Shown piece after piece: positions 17,667 through 27,000 of a stretch of DNA of 64,000 nt (positions are counted from its first letter, which is position 1; each line of letters begins with the position of its first letter). A model generated the notes under the pieces. The model had not been told where the DNA came from, ran no database searches, and worked only from the letters and a program-made list of their open reading frames with translations. Both the position numbers and the translations under genes were made by a program. The stretch spans positions 53,833 through 117,832 of the forward strand of contig QWIH01000003.1 in the NCBI GenBank assembly GCA_021405315.1. Direction: 5' to 3'. The stretch comes from Leptolyngbya sp. PLA1. Lineage in GTDB: Bacteria > Planctomycetota > Phycisphaerae > Phycisphaerales > UBA1924.

Positions 17667-19174
17667 CAGGCTTCCAGTTCGCCCCGCCGGATGAGCCCGG
17701 CAATCGCCTCGATGTCCGGCGTCAGCTCGCGATCCGCCGTCAGTGGGGGGGCCACCGATCGCACCAGCGCGTGCGCCCGCTCCACGCGTGCCCCGGACCT
17801 CAGCGGGCGATGCACGTCGAGGCCCGCGGCGGCGCAGAGCAGTTCGATCGCGACGACGTACTCGGCGAGCTCGAGCCCCCGAGCCGCCTTCGCCGCCGCC
17901 CGGGGCCCGAAGCTGTTGTAATCCTCGATCTCGGCGCTGGTCGGCACGTTCGCTACGCTGGCGGGCGTCGCAAGCCCGACGAGTTCATTGCAGCACGCCG
18001 CGGCGGTGTACTGCGCGATCATCAGCCCCGAGCACAACCCCGGATCCGGCGTCAGGTACGGACGCAGGTGGCTCTCCGGATCGAACGCACTGGTCATCCA
18101 GAACACGCGGCGCTCCGCGATGCCCGCGACGTGCGAGATCGCGATCGACAGCGCATCCAGCGGGATCGCCAGCGGCATGCCGTGGAAGTTGCCCGCGGAG
18201 ATCACATCCCCTCCCAGAACCAGCGGGTTGTCCGTGACGGCGCCCAGCTCTCGCCCGATCGACTGCTTTACATATTCCAGGCAATCCAGGGCGGCCCCCA
18301 GCACCTGAGGCACGCACCGAAGCGAGTACGGATCCTGCACCCGCGGGTCGTTCTCCGCGTGCGAGGGGACGATCTGGCTCCCCGCGAGATACCCGCGGAG
18401 TTCCGAGGCCACCCGCGCCTGGCCGGGCTGCTTCCGCACCTCGTGAACCCTCGCGTCGAGGTATGAATCCGTGCCCCGGCAGGCGTCCACCGACATCGCC
18501 GCAGCCATCATCGCCGCCTTGAACAGGCGGTCCGCGTCGGCGCACAGCAGCGCCCCGCGAGAGGCCATCAGGTGCGTTCCGTTGATGATCGCCAGTCCCT
18601 CCTTGGCTTCGAGCGGCAGGGGGGTGAGCCCCGAAACTCGGAGCGCCTCCGCACCGGGAACTTCCGGGCCCCCTCCCACACGTGCCCGCCCCTCGCCGCT
18701 GAGCACCAGACCTAGGGCAGCCAGCGGGGCTAGGTCGCCCGATGCCCCTACAGAGCCGGTCGAGGGCACACGGGGCGTGACACCGGCGTTGAGCAACCCC
18801 AGCAGCCCCTCCACGACGACCGGCCGAACGCCCGAGCATCCCCGGGCCAGCGACGCCGCCAGCAGCACCATCATGCCCCGAACTACGTCCCGCGGCAGCG
18901 GGTCGCCCACCCCGGCCGAATGCGATCGAAGGAGGTTCTGCTGAAGCGTTCTGAGGTCGGCCTCACCGATGCGCTGCCGCGACAGGGACCCGAACCCGGT
19001 ATTGATCCCGTAGTGAGGCAGCCCATCGGCCATCGCCGCCTCGACGACGCCCCTGGCGCGGGTCATGGCAGCGACGGCGACAGGGGCGAGCTGCACGCGC
19101 CGGTCCTGCCGCGCGACCTGGAGGACGTCCTGAATGGTGAGCGGGGAGCCGTCGAGCGTGAGGGGCGTGGTCAT
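17663..19174 (-). CDS. hutH: histidine ammonia-lyase
   Basis: A 503-residue MIO-dependent lyase that converts L-histidine to urocanate and ammonia. The MIO-forming Ala-Ser-Gly is at 144-146 (VGASGDLAPLAAL). Family blocks YGINTGFGSL, LLRSHSAGVG, LAIINGTHLM, VTDNPLVLGG and GNFHGMPLAIPLD are all present. The Ser-His pair at 84-85 is the form found in histidine rather than phenylalanine lyases. Other hut genes are not in the window, so its role in histidine breakdown versus a biosynthetic pathway is not fixed by context. Confidence 0.92.
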   Translation of the reverse strand: MTTPLTLDGSPLTIQDVLQVARQDRRVQLAPVAVAAMTRARGVVEAAMADGLPHYGINTGFGSLSRQRIGEADLRTLQQNLLRSHSAGVGDPLPRDVVRGMMVLLAASLARGCSGVRPVVVEGLLGLLNAGVTPRVPSTGSVGASGDLAPLAALGLVLSGEGRARVGGGPEVPGAEALRVSGLTPLPLEAKEGLAIINGTHLMASRGALLCADADRLFKAAMMAAAMSVDACRGTDSYLDARVHEVRKQPGQARVASELRGYLAGSQIVPSHAENDPRVQDPYSLRCVPQVLGAALDCLEYVKQSIGRELGAVTDNPLVLGGDVISAGNFHGMPLAIPLDALSIAISHVAGIAERRVFWMTSAFDPESHLRPYLTPDPGLCSGLMIAQYTAAACCNELVGLATPASVANVPTSAEIEDYNSFGPRAAAKAARGLELAEYVVAIELLCAAAGLDVHRPLRSGARVERAHALVRSVAPPLTADRELTPDIEAIAGLIRRGELEAC

Positions 19175-19259
19175 GCGGGCTCATTGAAGCCCCGCCGGGC
19201 GGGCCCGGGACGACCCGAGCGCGAGAGACTTGTCGAGATTCCGTCCCGCGAGGCAACGT

Positions 19260-19283
19260 CCTATAAGATAGGTTATGTAAATC
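19260..19283 (-). promoter_or_regulatory. AT-rich block upstream of hutH
   Basis: An unusually AT-rich patch in the hutH/sucB gap holds CCTAT-aag-ATAGG, a small palindrome, and TTTACA on the minus strand. It may include the hutH promoter or an operator, but no pair of hexamers has good spacing. The rest of the 170-bp gap shows no clear terminator. Confidence 0.25.
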
Positions 19284-19344
19284 TGGCGTGATCGGGACCT
19301 GCCCGGGCCCCTCCGCAAGCCACCGATGTGCAGCACCGGGCTCC

Positions 19345-20562
19345 TCAGACCCCCAGCAGCAGCCGCTGCGGGTCTTCCAGGCATCGCTTGACGTGCACCA
19401 GGAACTGAACCGCCTCCGCGCCGTCGACGATCCGATGGTCGTACGACAGGGCGAGGTACATCATGGGGCGGATGGCGACCTGCCCGCTGCCCGCCGGGTA
19501 CTCCACGGGGCGGTTCTTGATCGCATGCATCCCGAGGATGGCCGACTGGGGCGGGTTCAGGATGGGCGTGCTCATGAGCGAGCCGAAGATCCCGCCGTTG
19601 GTGATCGTGAACGTGCCCCCCTGCATGTCCTCGAGGGAGAGCTTCCCGTCGCGCCCGCGGGCGGCGAGGTCCTTCAGCGTGGACTCGATCCCCGCGAACG
19701 AGAGCGAGGCGCAGTCCCGCATCACGGGCACAACGAGCCCCTTGGGAGTGCTCACCGCCACCGCGATATCGGCGGTGTCGTGCCGCTCGATGGCCGGGTG
19801 CCCGTCATCGTCCACGATCGACGCGTTGACCAGCGGGAACGCCCGAAGTGCGGAAACGCACGCCTTGACAAAGAACGACATGAAGCCCAGTCCGATGCCG
19901 TGCTTCTTTTCGAAGTCCTCCTTGTAGGACTTGCGAAGCTCCATCACGGCGGTCATGTCGCACTCATTGAAAGTCGTCAGCATCGCGGCGGTGTGCTGCG
20001 CCTGAACGAGCCGCTGCGCGATCCGCTGCCGGAGCGGGGTCATGCGCTCGCGGGTAGCGCGGACCGCGGGCCTCGCCGCCCCGTTCGAGGGCGCGGCTCC
20101 GGCGGAACTGAACGCGAGAACGTCCTGCTCGCGGACTCGCCCCCCCGCTCCCGTGCCTTGGATCCGGGAGATGTCAACGCCCTTCTCCTCCGCCACCTTG
20201 CGAGCCAGCGGCGTCGCCCGGACTTCCTCGGTGGTGACCTTCGCCGGGGCCGCCTGCGGCGCGGGTTTGGCCTCGGCCACCTGCACCTTGGCGGGCTGCG
20301 AGGCGGCCCCCACCGGCGCCTGTGCCTTGTCGTCGATCGACGCAAGGGCCTGGCCCACGTTCACCGTGTCGCCCTGCTTGACCCGCAGGCCCTGCAGCAC
20401 GCCCGCGGCGGGCGCCGGGATGGCGAGGTTCACCTTGTCCGTCTCGACCTCGACGATCTCCTCGTCACGCCGGACGTAGTCGCCCTCGTTCTTGAGCCAG
20501 CGAGAGATCACGCCGCTCGTCACACTCTCTCCGGCCTGAGGCATCACAATGTCAACCGCCAT
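19345..20562 (-). CDS. sucB: dihydrolipoyllysine succinyltransferase, E2 of 2-oxoglutarate dehydrogenase
   Basis: A 405-residue E2 subunit. The lipoyl domain (1-77) carries the lipoylated lysine at K43 in [19 protein letters not shown] Pro/Ala-rich linker leads to the E3-binding domain (about 120-160, [20 protein letters not shown]). The catalytic acyltransferase domain ends with [16 protein letters not shown], whose His and Asp are catalytic. It transfers succinyl from lipoamide to CoA in the TCA cycle. It lies 23 nt downstream of sucA in the same operon. The E3 gene (lpd) is not in the window. Confidence 0.95.
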   Translation of the reverse strand: MAVDIVMPQAGESVTSGVISRWLKNEGDYVRRDEEIVEVETDKVNLAIPAPAAGVLQGLRVKQGDTVNVGQALASIDDKAQAPVGAASQPAKVQVAEAKPAPQAAPAKVTTEEVRATPLARKVAEEKGVDISRIQGTGAGGRVREQDVLAFSSAGAAPSNGAARPAVRATRERMTPLRQRIAQRLVQAQHTAAMLTTFNECDMTAVMELRKSYKEDFEKKHGIGLGFMSFFVKACVSALRAFPLVNASIVDDDGHPAIERHDTADIAVAVSTPKGLVVPVMRDCASLSFAGIESTLKDLAARGRDGKLSLEDMQGGTFTITNGGIFGSLMSTPILNPPQSAILGMHAIKNRPVEYPAGSGQVAIRPMMYLALSYDHRIVDGAEAVQFLVHVKRCLEDPQRLLLGV

Positions 20563-20585
20563 GCGTCATGCTCCGTCGGCTGTGG

Positions 20586-23414
20586 TTATCGCTTGCCCGC
20601 CTTGGTCGCGGCCTTGGGGGTGGGTTTCGGGTCCGAGTGGTGGCCGTTGTGGGCCGCCCCGACGGTCTTTGCCCCGGGGAGGGCCCCCACCGCCCGGGTG
20701 AGAATCCGTTCCTGGTGGTCCTTGTGCTGGTGCTCCGACGCACCCGCCGGCGACGCCGAGGCGTCGCGCCCGATGTAGCCGAGCTCCACGCCAAGCTCCG
20801 TCCGGAAGACGTCCGCCATGTGCAGGAACGCGCCGGCATTGCGGGGCTCTTCCTGAGCCCACACTCGCTCGGCCTTGGCGGGGTAGCGGCTGTTGATCGC
20901 GCGGGCCACGTCGGTGTGGAACGGGTAGAGCTGCTCCACCCTGACGATCGCGATGTCGTTGCGACCGGCCTCGCGCCGCCGCTCCGCGAGCTCGTGGTAG
21001 AACTTGCCGGAGCAGAAGATCACGCGAGAGACGCCCGCGGGGCTCACGCTGTCGTCGATCAGGTGGCGGAACTCCCCCGTGCTCAGTTCCTCGATCGTGC
21101 AGCCCTCGAACCGCAGGTACTTCTTCGGGGTCATCACCACCAGCGGCTTGCGGAACGGCCGGAGCATCTGCCGCCGGAGCAGGTGGAACATCTGCGCACC
21201 GGTGGTTGGGTAGACCACCTCCATGTTCTCGTCGGCGCAGAGCGCGAGGAATCGCTCGAGCCGGGCCGACGAGTGCTCGGGGCCCTGGCCCTCGTAGCCA
21301 TGCGGGAGCAGGAGCACCAGGCCCGCCCACCGCGTCCACTTCACCTCGGAGGAGGCGAGGTACTGGTCGATGATGACCTGGGCGGTGTTGCAGAAATCCC
21401 CGAACTGCGCCTCCCACATGACCAGCTTCCTGGGCGAGCCGCGGCTGTAGCCGTAGTCAAACCCCAGGACGCTGTACTCCGACAGCGGGCTGTCCCACAC
21501 ATCCAGGCGTGCCTTCTGTCCGTCCCGGATGTGGTTCAGGGGCGTGTACTTCTCCCCCGAACGCTCGTCGCGCAGCACCGCGTGCCGCTGCGTGAAGGTG
21601 CCACGCCGAGCATCCTGCCCGCTCAGGCGAACGCCGACGCCCTCCAGCAGGAGCGTGCCGATGGCGATCTGCTCCGCGTCCGCGTGGCTGAGATTGCGTG
21701 TCTGCGGCAGGGCCGCACGGGATGCGAGCAGGCCCTTCAGCTTCGGATGAGGATTGAAGGACTCGGGCACGCGGCCCAGCGCCGCGCAGACCTCGGAGAT
21801 CACCTTCGCATCCACCGCGGTCCGCGGAGACTGGAACGAATACTCGCCGTGGAACCCCGACCACAGGCCGTTGCCCGGCGGCGGCACGGGGTTCACCGGC
21901 GCCGACTGGGCCGCCTGCTGCCCCTGCTCCATCTCCGCGGTGTACCGGTCGCTGATCGCCTGCGCACGCTCCGCGGAGATGCGGCCCGACGCGAGCAGCC
22001 TCTGGCGATAGGACTCCGCGGGCCCCGGGTGCGGGCGCACGAACGTGTACAGCCCGGGCTGCGTGTATCCGGGCTCGTCCTGCTCGTTGTGCCCGTACCG
22101 GCGGTAGCAGACCAGGTCGATGAAGACCTCCTGCCGGAACTCGTGCCGATACTCCGCGGCGATGATCGCGGCCAGGGCGCACGCCTCCGGGTCGTCACCG
22201 TTCACGTGAAGCACGGGGGCGTTGATGATCTTCGCGACGTCGGTGCAGTAACCGGTCGACCGCGAGTCGACGGGGTCTGTGGTGAATCCGACCAGGTTGT
22301 TGATGACCACGTGGATCGAACCGCCGCAGTTGTACCCCTCCAGGCGGCTCATGTTCAGGCACTCGGCCACCACGCCTTGGCCCGGGAGCGCCGCATCGCC
22401 GTGCATGAGCACGGAGATCACACGCCGACGCTCGGAGTCGCCCAGCAGATCCTGCTTGGCCCGGGTTCGGCCCATCACGACGCCGTTGACGGATTCCAGG
22501 TGGCTCGGGTTGTTGAGCAACGAGAGGTGGACGCTCCCGCCGCCGGGAAGTGCCTGGTCACCCGAGTATCCCCGGTGGTACTTGACGTCTCCTCCCGCGG
22601 AGTCCTCACCGTCGGCCCACGAGTCCTCGAACTCCGTGAACAGCTTGGGGAGGTCCTTCCCGATCCAGTTGCGAAGGACCGACAGCCGCCCGCGGTGAGG
22701 CATGCCGATGATGATCTCTTCGGTGCCGAGTTCTCCCGCGCGCTGCGTCAGCCACTTCACCAGCGGGATGAGGGACTCGCCCCCCTCGAGGCTGAATCGC
22801 TTCTTCCCCTGATATCGCTTGCCCAGGAAGCGGTCGAAGACCTCGGCGGAGGTGATCTGGTCGAGGATGACCTCCGACTGCTGGGGCGTGAAGGCGGGCT
22901 TGCCCCCCCCACTCTCGAAGCGGGCGCGGAACCACTCGCGCTGAGCCGCGTCAGGGATATGCGCGAACTCCACCCCGATCGGGCCGCAGTAGCACGCCCG
23001 CAGATGATCCACAAGGGCGCGCAGCGTCACCGCGGAGCCCAGGCCTGCCCCCGAGCCGTCAACCGTGGATTCCAGATCCGCGTCCGTCACGCCGTGCGTC
23101 CGAGGCAGGAGCTCGGCGGGCACGCCCGGCTCTCGGCCAAAGGGGTCCGTCTTCGCCGCCAGGTGCCCCCGCGATCGATACGCGGCGACGAGCGCGTCCG
23201 CTGCCTGCTGCAGCGGGGCCGCGCCACCCCCACGCCCACCGCCCAGGGCGAGGTCAAAGCCGGCAAAGAACGCGGCAACGTCCGGCGGGACGGAGGCCGG
23301 GTCCGCCCTGAAGGCACGATACTGCTCGTCCAGATAGTCAGGCTGCCACGCGTTCACCGAGGCGGGAACGCCGCGGATGCCGGTGGGTTGCGTCGGGTTC
23401 GAGGGCGGGGTCAT
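20586..23414 (-). CDS. sucA: 2-oxoglutarate dehydrogenase E1 component
   Basis: A 942-residue thiamine-diphosphate enzyme that decarboxylates 2-oxoglutarate and passes the succinyl group to SucB. The N-terminus has the E2-binding pattern YLDEQYRAFRADPASVPPDV. Core motifs include IIIGMPHRGRLSVLRNWI, HGDAALPGQGVVAECLNM and GSIHVVINNLVGFTT, the TPP site. The pyrimidine-binding domain has LLLPHGYEGQGPEHSSARLE. Length is as expected. The C-terminal 50 residues are a Lys/His-rich tail beyond the conserved fold. The upstream gap of 146 bp to the lipoprotein gene should hold its promoter, but I could not place one confidently. Confidence 0.96.
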   Translation of the reverse strand: MTPPSNPTQPTGIRGVPASVNAWQPDYLDEQYRAFRADPASVPPDVAAFFAGFDLALGGGRGGGAAPLQQAADALVAAYRSRGHLAAKTDPFGREPGVPAELLPRTHGVTDADLESTVDGSGAGLGSAVTLRALVDHLRACYCGPIGVEFAHIPDAAQREWFRARFESGGGKPAFTPQQSEVILDQITSAEVFDRFLGKRYQGKKRFSLEGGESLIPLVKWLTQRAGELGTEEIIIGMPHRGRLSVLRNWIGKDLPKLFTEFEDSWADGEDSAGGDVKYHRGYSGDQALPGGGSVHLSLLNNPSHLESVNGVVMGRTRAKQDLLGDSERRRVISVLMHGDAALPGQGVVAECLNMSRLEGYNCGGSIHVVINNLVGFTTDPVDSRSTGYCTDVAKIINAPVLHVNGDDPEACALAAIIAAEYRHEFRQEVFIDLVCYRRYGHNEQDEPGYTQPGLYTFVRPHPGPAESYRQRLLASGRISAERAQAISDRYTAEMEQGQQAAQSAPVNPVPPPGNGLWSGFHGEYSFQSPRTAVDAKVISEVCAALGRVPESFNPHPKLKGLLASRAALPQTRNLSHADAEQIAIGTLLLEGVGVRLSGQDARRGTFTQRHAVLRDERSGEKYTPLNHIRDGQKARLDVWDSPLSEYSVLGFDYGYSRGSPRKLVMWEAQFGDFCNTAQVIIDQYLASSEVKWTRWAGLVLLLPHGYEGQGPEHSSARLERFLALCADENMEVVYPTTGAQMFHLLRRQMLRPFRKPLVVMTPKKYLRFEGCTIEELSTGEFRHLIDDSVSPAGVSRVIFCSGKFYHELAERRREAGRNDIAIVRVEQLYPFHTDVARAINSRYPAKAERVWAQEEPRNAGAFLHMADVFRTELGVELGYIGRDASASPAGASEHQHKDHQERILTRAVGALPGAKTVGAAHNGHHSDPKPTPKAATKAGKR

Positions 23415-23560
23415 GGCTCATCCTGTGCGAGGCGTCGCAGACCGAACAGAATCCGTTATCGGTCCGAATGCCGGGACGTAATCCTAGGCGACTCTATCGG
23501 CCTTTCGGGCGATCGGGGTCGGCGCGGTCCGGGGATCCTCGCATGTTTTCCGGCTTCGTT

Positions 23561-24049
23561 CTATCTCCCGATGCGTCCAACAGTTATGCCCGTCGCCGTC
23601 GTGCGAATGGGGGGCCCATCGCCCTGGGAGAACGCGATCTGAAGGTCCGCCAGATTCTCGTCGGTCTTGTCGCCGGCGGGGTCGTCGAGCAGGCTCAGGC
23701 GGATGAAATACGTCGGGCCGGCGGGCATCTTCTTGGCGAGTCCGGCGACAACATCGGGAGGGACCTTCCACTCGCGGATGACCTTCCCGTTCTTGGCCAC
23801 GAGTTTCAGGTCGAGGGTGCCTTCCGCGTAGATCGATGTTTCCGCGTGGTTGCGGGCGAACATCAGCAGCGTCAGCACCATGGTGTCCCGATAGCCGTTG
23901 CTGTCAGAGTCCTCCATGAAGCCGACGAACGGGAGTAGGTCGGTCGGCTGCGTCCCGGCGGGTGCCGGCGCGGGCCTTGGCTTCTGGGGCCCCGCGCAAC
24001 CGATGAGCGAGAGCGCGAGGACGAGGGACGTAAGTCGGATTGATCTCAT
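23561..24049 (-). CDS. small lipoprotein, candidate pilotin for the giant secretin
   Basis: A 162-residue lipoprotein with signal peptide and lipobox LSLIGC (lipidated Cys18), a Pro/Ala-rich linker, then a compact domain of about 115 residues (LPFVGFMEDSDSNGYRDT ... GTLDLKLVAKNGKVIREW ... YFIRLSLLDD) that looks like a beta-sandwich. It matches no pilotin family I can name. Its ATG overlaps the stop of the giant secretin gene (ATGA), so the two are translationally coupled. Lipoproteins that escort secretins to the outer membrane are often encoded with them. A pilotin or accessory role is inferred from this context only. Confidence 0.65.
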   Translation of the reverse strand: MRSIRLTSLVLALSLIGCAGPQKPRPAPAPAGTQPTDLLPFVGFMEDSDSNGYRDTMVLTLLMFARNHAETSIYAEGTLDLKLVAKNGKVIREWKVPPDVVAGLAKKMPAGPTYFIRLSLLDDPAGDKTDENLADLQIAFSQGDGPPIRTTATGITVGRIGR

Positions 24050-27000
24050 CGGCGCGGGTCCGTCCGTTCGGGCTCGGATTTGGGTGTCGCGGGAACTGGC
24101 GGTGCCGAAACCGGCGCGGCTTCTCCCCCTGTCTCCGGCCGGGAACGGGAGGGCTGCAATGGCTCGGACGCGGGCGACACGACCGCGGGGCTGGTAATGC
24201 CATTGCGGCGGTTGGTCTCCTCGATCTCCAGCCGGATTCGCTCCAGGTAGTCCTCGACCCGCGTGGGGTCCTCGAGCCGGTCGACCGTCTGCTCCGTCAC
24301 GTCCCGGATCAGTCCCTCCGGGCTCGCGGCCCCGCCCGGGATGACCCGAGGCGTGAGGATGACGAGCAACTCGGTCTTGTTGACCTCGTTCTTCTTGGTG
24401 CGGAACGGGAGCCCGATGATCGGGATGTCCCCGATGATCGGCACCTTGCTGTTGCGCTCCTCGTCGCTCGTCTGGATCAGCCCGCCGATCACCACGCTCT
24501 GCCCGTCCTTCACGGTCACAACCGTGTCGACGGTGCGCTTGGAGATGATCGGGGCCGTCTGGTCGCGGTTGATCTGCGTGGTGCGGCTGGTGAGCGCCGA
24601 AATCTCCGGGGAGACCTCCATCCGCACGTAGCCGTCGGCACTGATCGAGGGCGTGACCTTCAGGATGATGCCCGCCGGAACCCGCTGCACCTCGGAGATG
24701 ACCGACGTCCCGTTCACGCCGCCGAACTGGCTCCGCCCGGCGACGCCGATCTCATCCACAACGCTGATGGTCGCTTCCTTGTTGTTGTCGGCAAGCACCT
24801 GCGGGTTGCTCAGCACCTCGAGCTTTCCCTGCGCCTCCAGCGCGCGGATCAGCAGGCCGAAGTCCGAGGACGAAACCGAGAGGTTGGGCACGCCAAGGGC
24901 GGTGGCAACCCCGACGCCCGCCGCCGTCGAGCCGACGCGGTACGCCTCTCCCCCGAACGGCCCGACGTTGACGTCCATGCCCCATTGGTCGGAAGCGTCG
25001 ATGGTGACCTCCGCGAGCAGGACCTGGATCATGACCTGCGGGGGCGACGCATCGAGCTCCTCGACGATCTTCAGCACGGACTCCATGTACTTCGGTGACG
25101 TGGAGATGACGAGCTTGTTGCTCGAAAGGTCCCCCACAACCGTGACCTCTTCCTCGAGCCTCTGGAGCAGCGAGCCCGCCCGCTCGGCCCCCAGCGTGAG
25201 CCGGGCCTTGTCCGCCTCGCCCTGGAAATATGCCTTGAGCGTCGTTTCGATCTCTCCCGCCTTCGCGTTGCGAAGGTGGTACACACGACGCTCCCGCTCG
25301 CTGGCAGGGATGGAGTCCAGCTCCGTGACGACCTTGCGCACCAGGTCCAGGTAATCGGGAGTGCCCGAGACGATCAGCGTGTTCGTGCGCGAGTCCACGG
25401 CGATGGCGAGCTGCTGACGCTCGTCCGGCACCGGCGTCACCGCGTCCGTCGGGGGCTGGTTCTCCCCCTCCGCCTGCGTGCGGGCGGGGACAAGAACCAG
25501 CGCGTCTCCCTGCTGGCGAAGGTTGAAGACGTCCCGGAGCAAATCGCGCATCCGGCTCGCATCCGCGTTCAGCAGCCGGAACTTCTCGATCTTCCGCTGC
25601 CCGGCGCTTGACTGCTCGATGTCCTCGATCATCTCCGAGATCAGCCCCGCGAGCGATTCCGGGGCCGTGATCCACACCGCGTTCGTGCGGGCGTCCGCCG
25701 TCAGTGTCACCTGATCCCGCAGGGCACCGTCGATCTCCGCTTCCGTCGCTGCCTGGCCCCAGTTCTTCAGGTCGCTCCGCATGCTGTCGCGGAAGAACTG
25801 CAGCCGGGTGGCCTGCCGAGCCGCGATTCCCCGGCTGCCCCCGACGGGGCGGCCCGCGAGGACGTTCTCCACCAGCCTCACCACTTCGCCCGCGTTCGCG
25901 CTGCGGAGCTCGATGGACTTGATCTGCTGACGCTGGGTGACCTCGGCGGAATCGACCTTGCGCGCCAGCGCACGAATCTCGACGAGATCCGCCTCGGTGC
26001 CCGTGACGATCAGCGCGTTCAGCCGCTCGTTCGCCACCACGCGGACGGCGTTCTGCCCGCGGCGCTGGTTCTCTCGCTCCACGTACGCCTGCTCGATCGA
26101 CTGCGCCGCCTCCGTCGCCCGGGCTCGCGTGAACTGGATGATGTCGCTGCGGCTGCCCGCCTCCAGCCTCGCCACGTCCTCCGTGAGGGCCGACACGAGC
26201 TCCCGCACGACCTGCAGGTTCTCCTGGCTGCACGCGACGATCAGGAGGTTGCTCGATGGCTCCGCCTCGATCGTGAACGCGTCCATCGGGTTGCGGACCG
26301 ACCCCGCCTGGGCCGCGGCCTGCAGCCGCTCCCGCATCAAGCGCTCGATCCGTGGTGCCAGCTGACGGACGTCTGCTCCCTCCACCGGCAGGACATGGAT
26401 ACCCACGGAGTACGCCGTCCGCTCGCCGTCAAGGGTCTTCAGCAGCCCCTCCACGATGGCGAAGCTCTTCTGGCTGGAAGAGACGATGAGCGCATTCGTG
26501 CGGATGTCCGTGCTGATGATCAGCGCGTCCTCGGGCCGGTCACTGCCCGCCTGGCGACGCTGCGCGAAGATGTCCCGGAGCACCGCCGTCACGCGGTCCG
26601 CCGCCGCAAACCGGAGCGGGAAGATCCGCACCTGGTTCGCGGCGGACGCCGCCTCGACGTCGAGCTGCTCCACCATCGCCTTGACGACCGCGAGGTTGGC
26701 CGGGCTCCCGATGACGATGAGCGCGTTGAGGTTCTCCTCCGCTGTGATCACAAGGCCGGTGACCGGTGCGAACAGGTCGGACTCGATGATGCCGGCCGAG
26801 ACCGGCTCCTCCGGCCCGCCCTTCTCGATTCCGGGTCGAAGGGACGCCTGCGGCTCCGGCGCGCTGATCGAACGGCCCTGGTTGACCATCCGCAGGCGGC
26901 CGAACTGACGCTGCAGGCCCATGGCCTCCGGCGTCACCGCGGTGCCTCGAACCAGCACCTCCTGGAGACGACGGGCCATGCCCGCGGCGTCCGCGTACTT

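Noticed and set aside
20568..23642. Open frame of 1,024 codons on the plus strand, opposite sucA
   Set aside because: Arg/His-rich shadow of the strongly conserved sucA gene; no recognisable motif.
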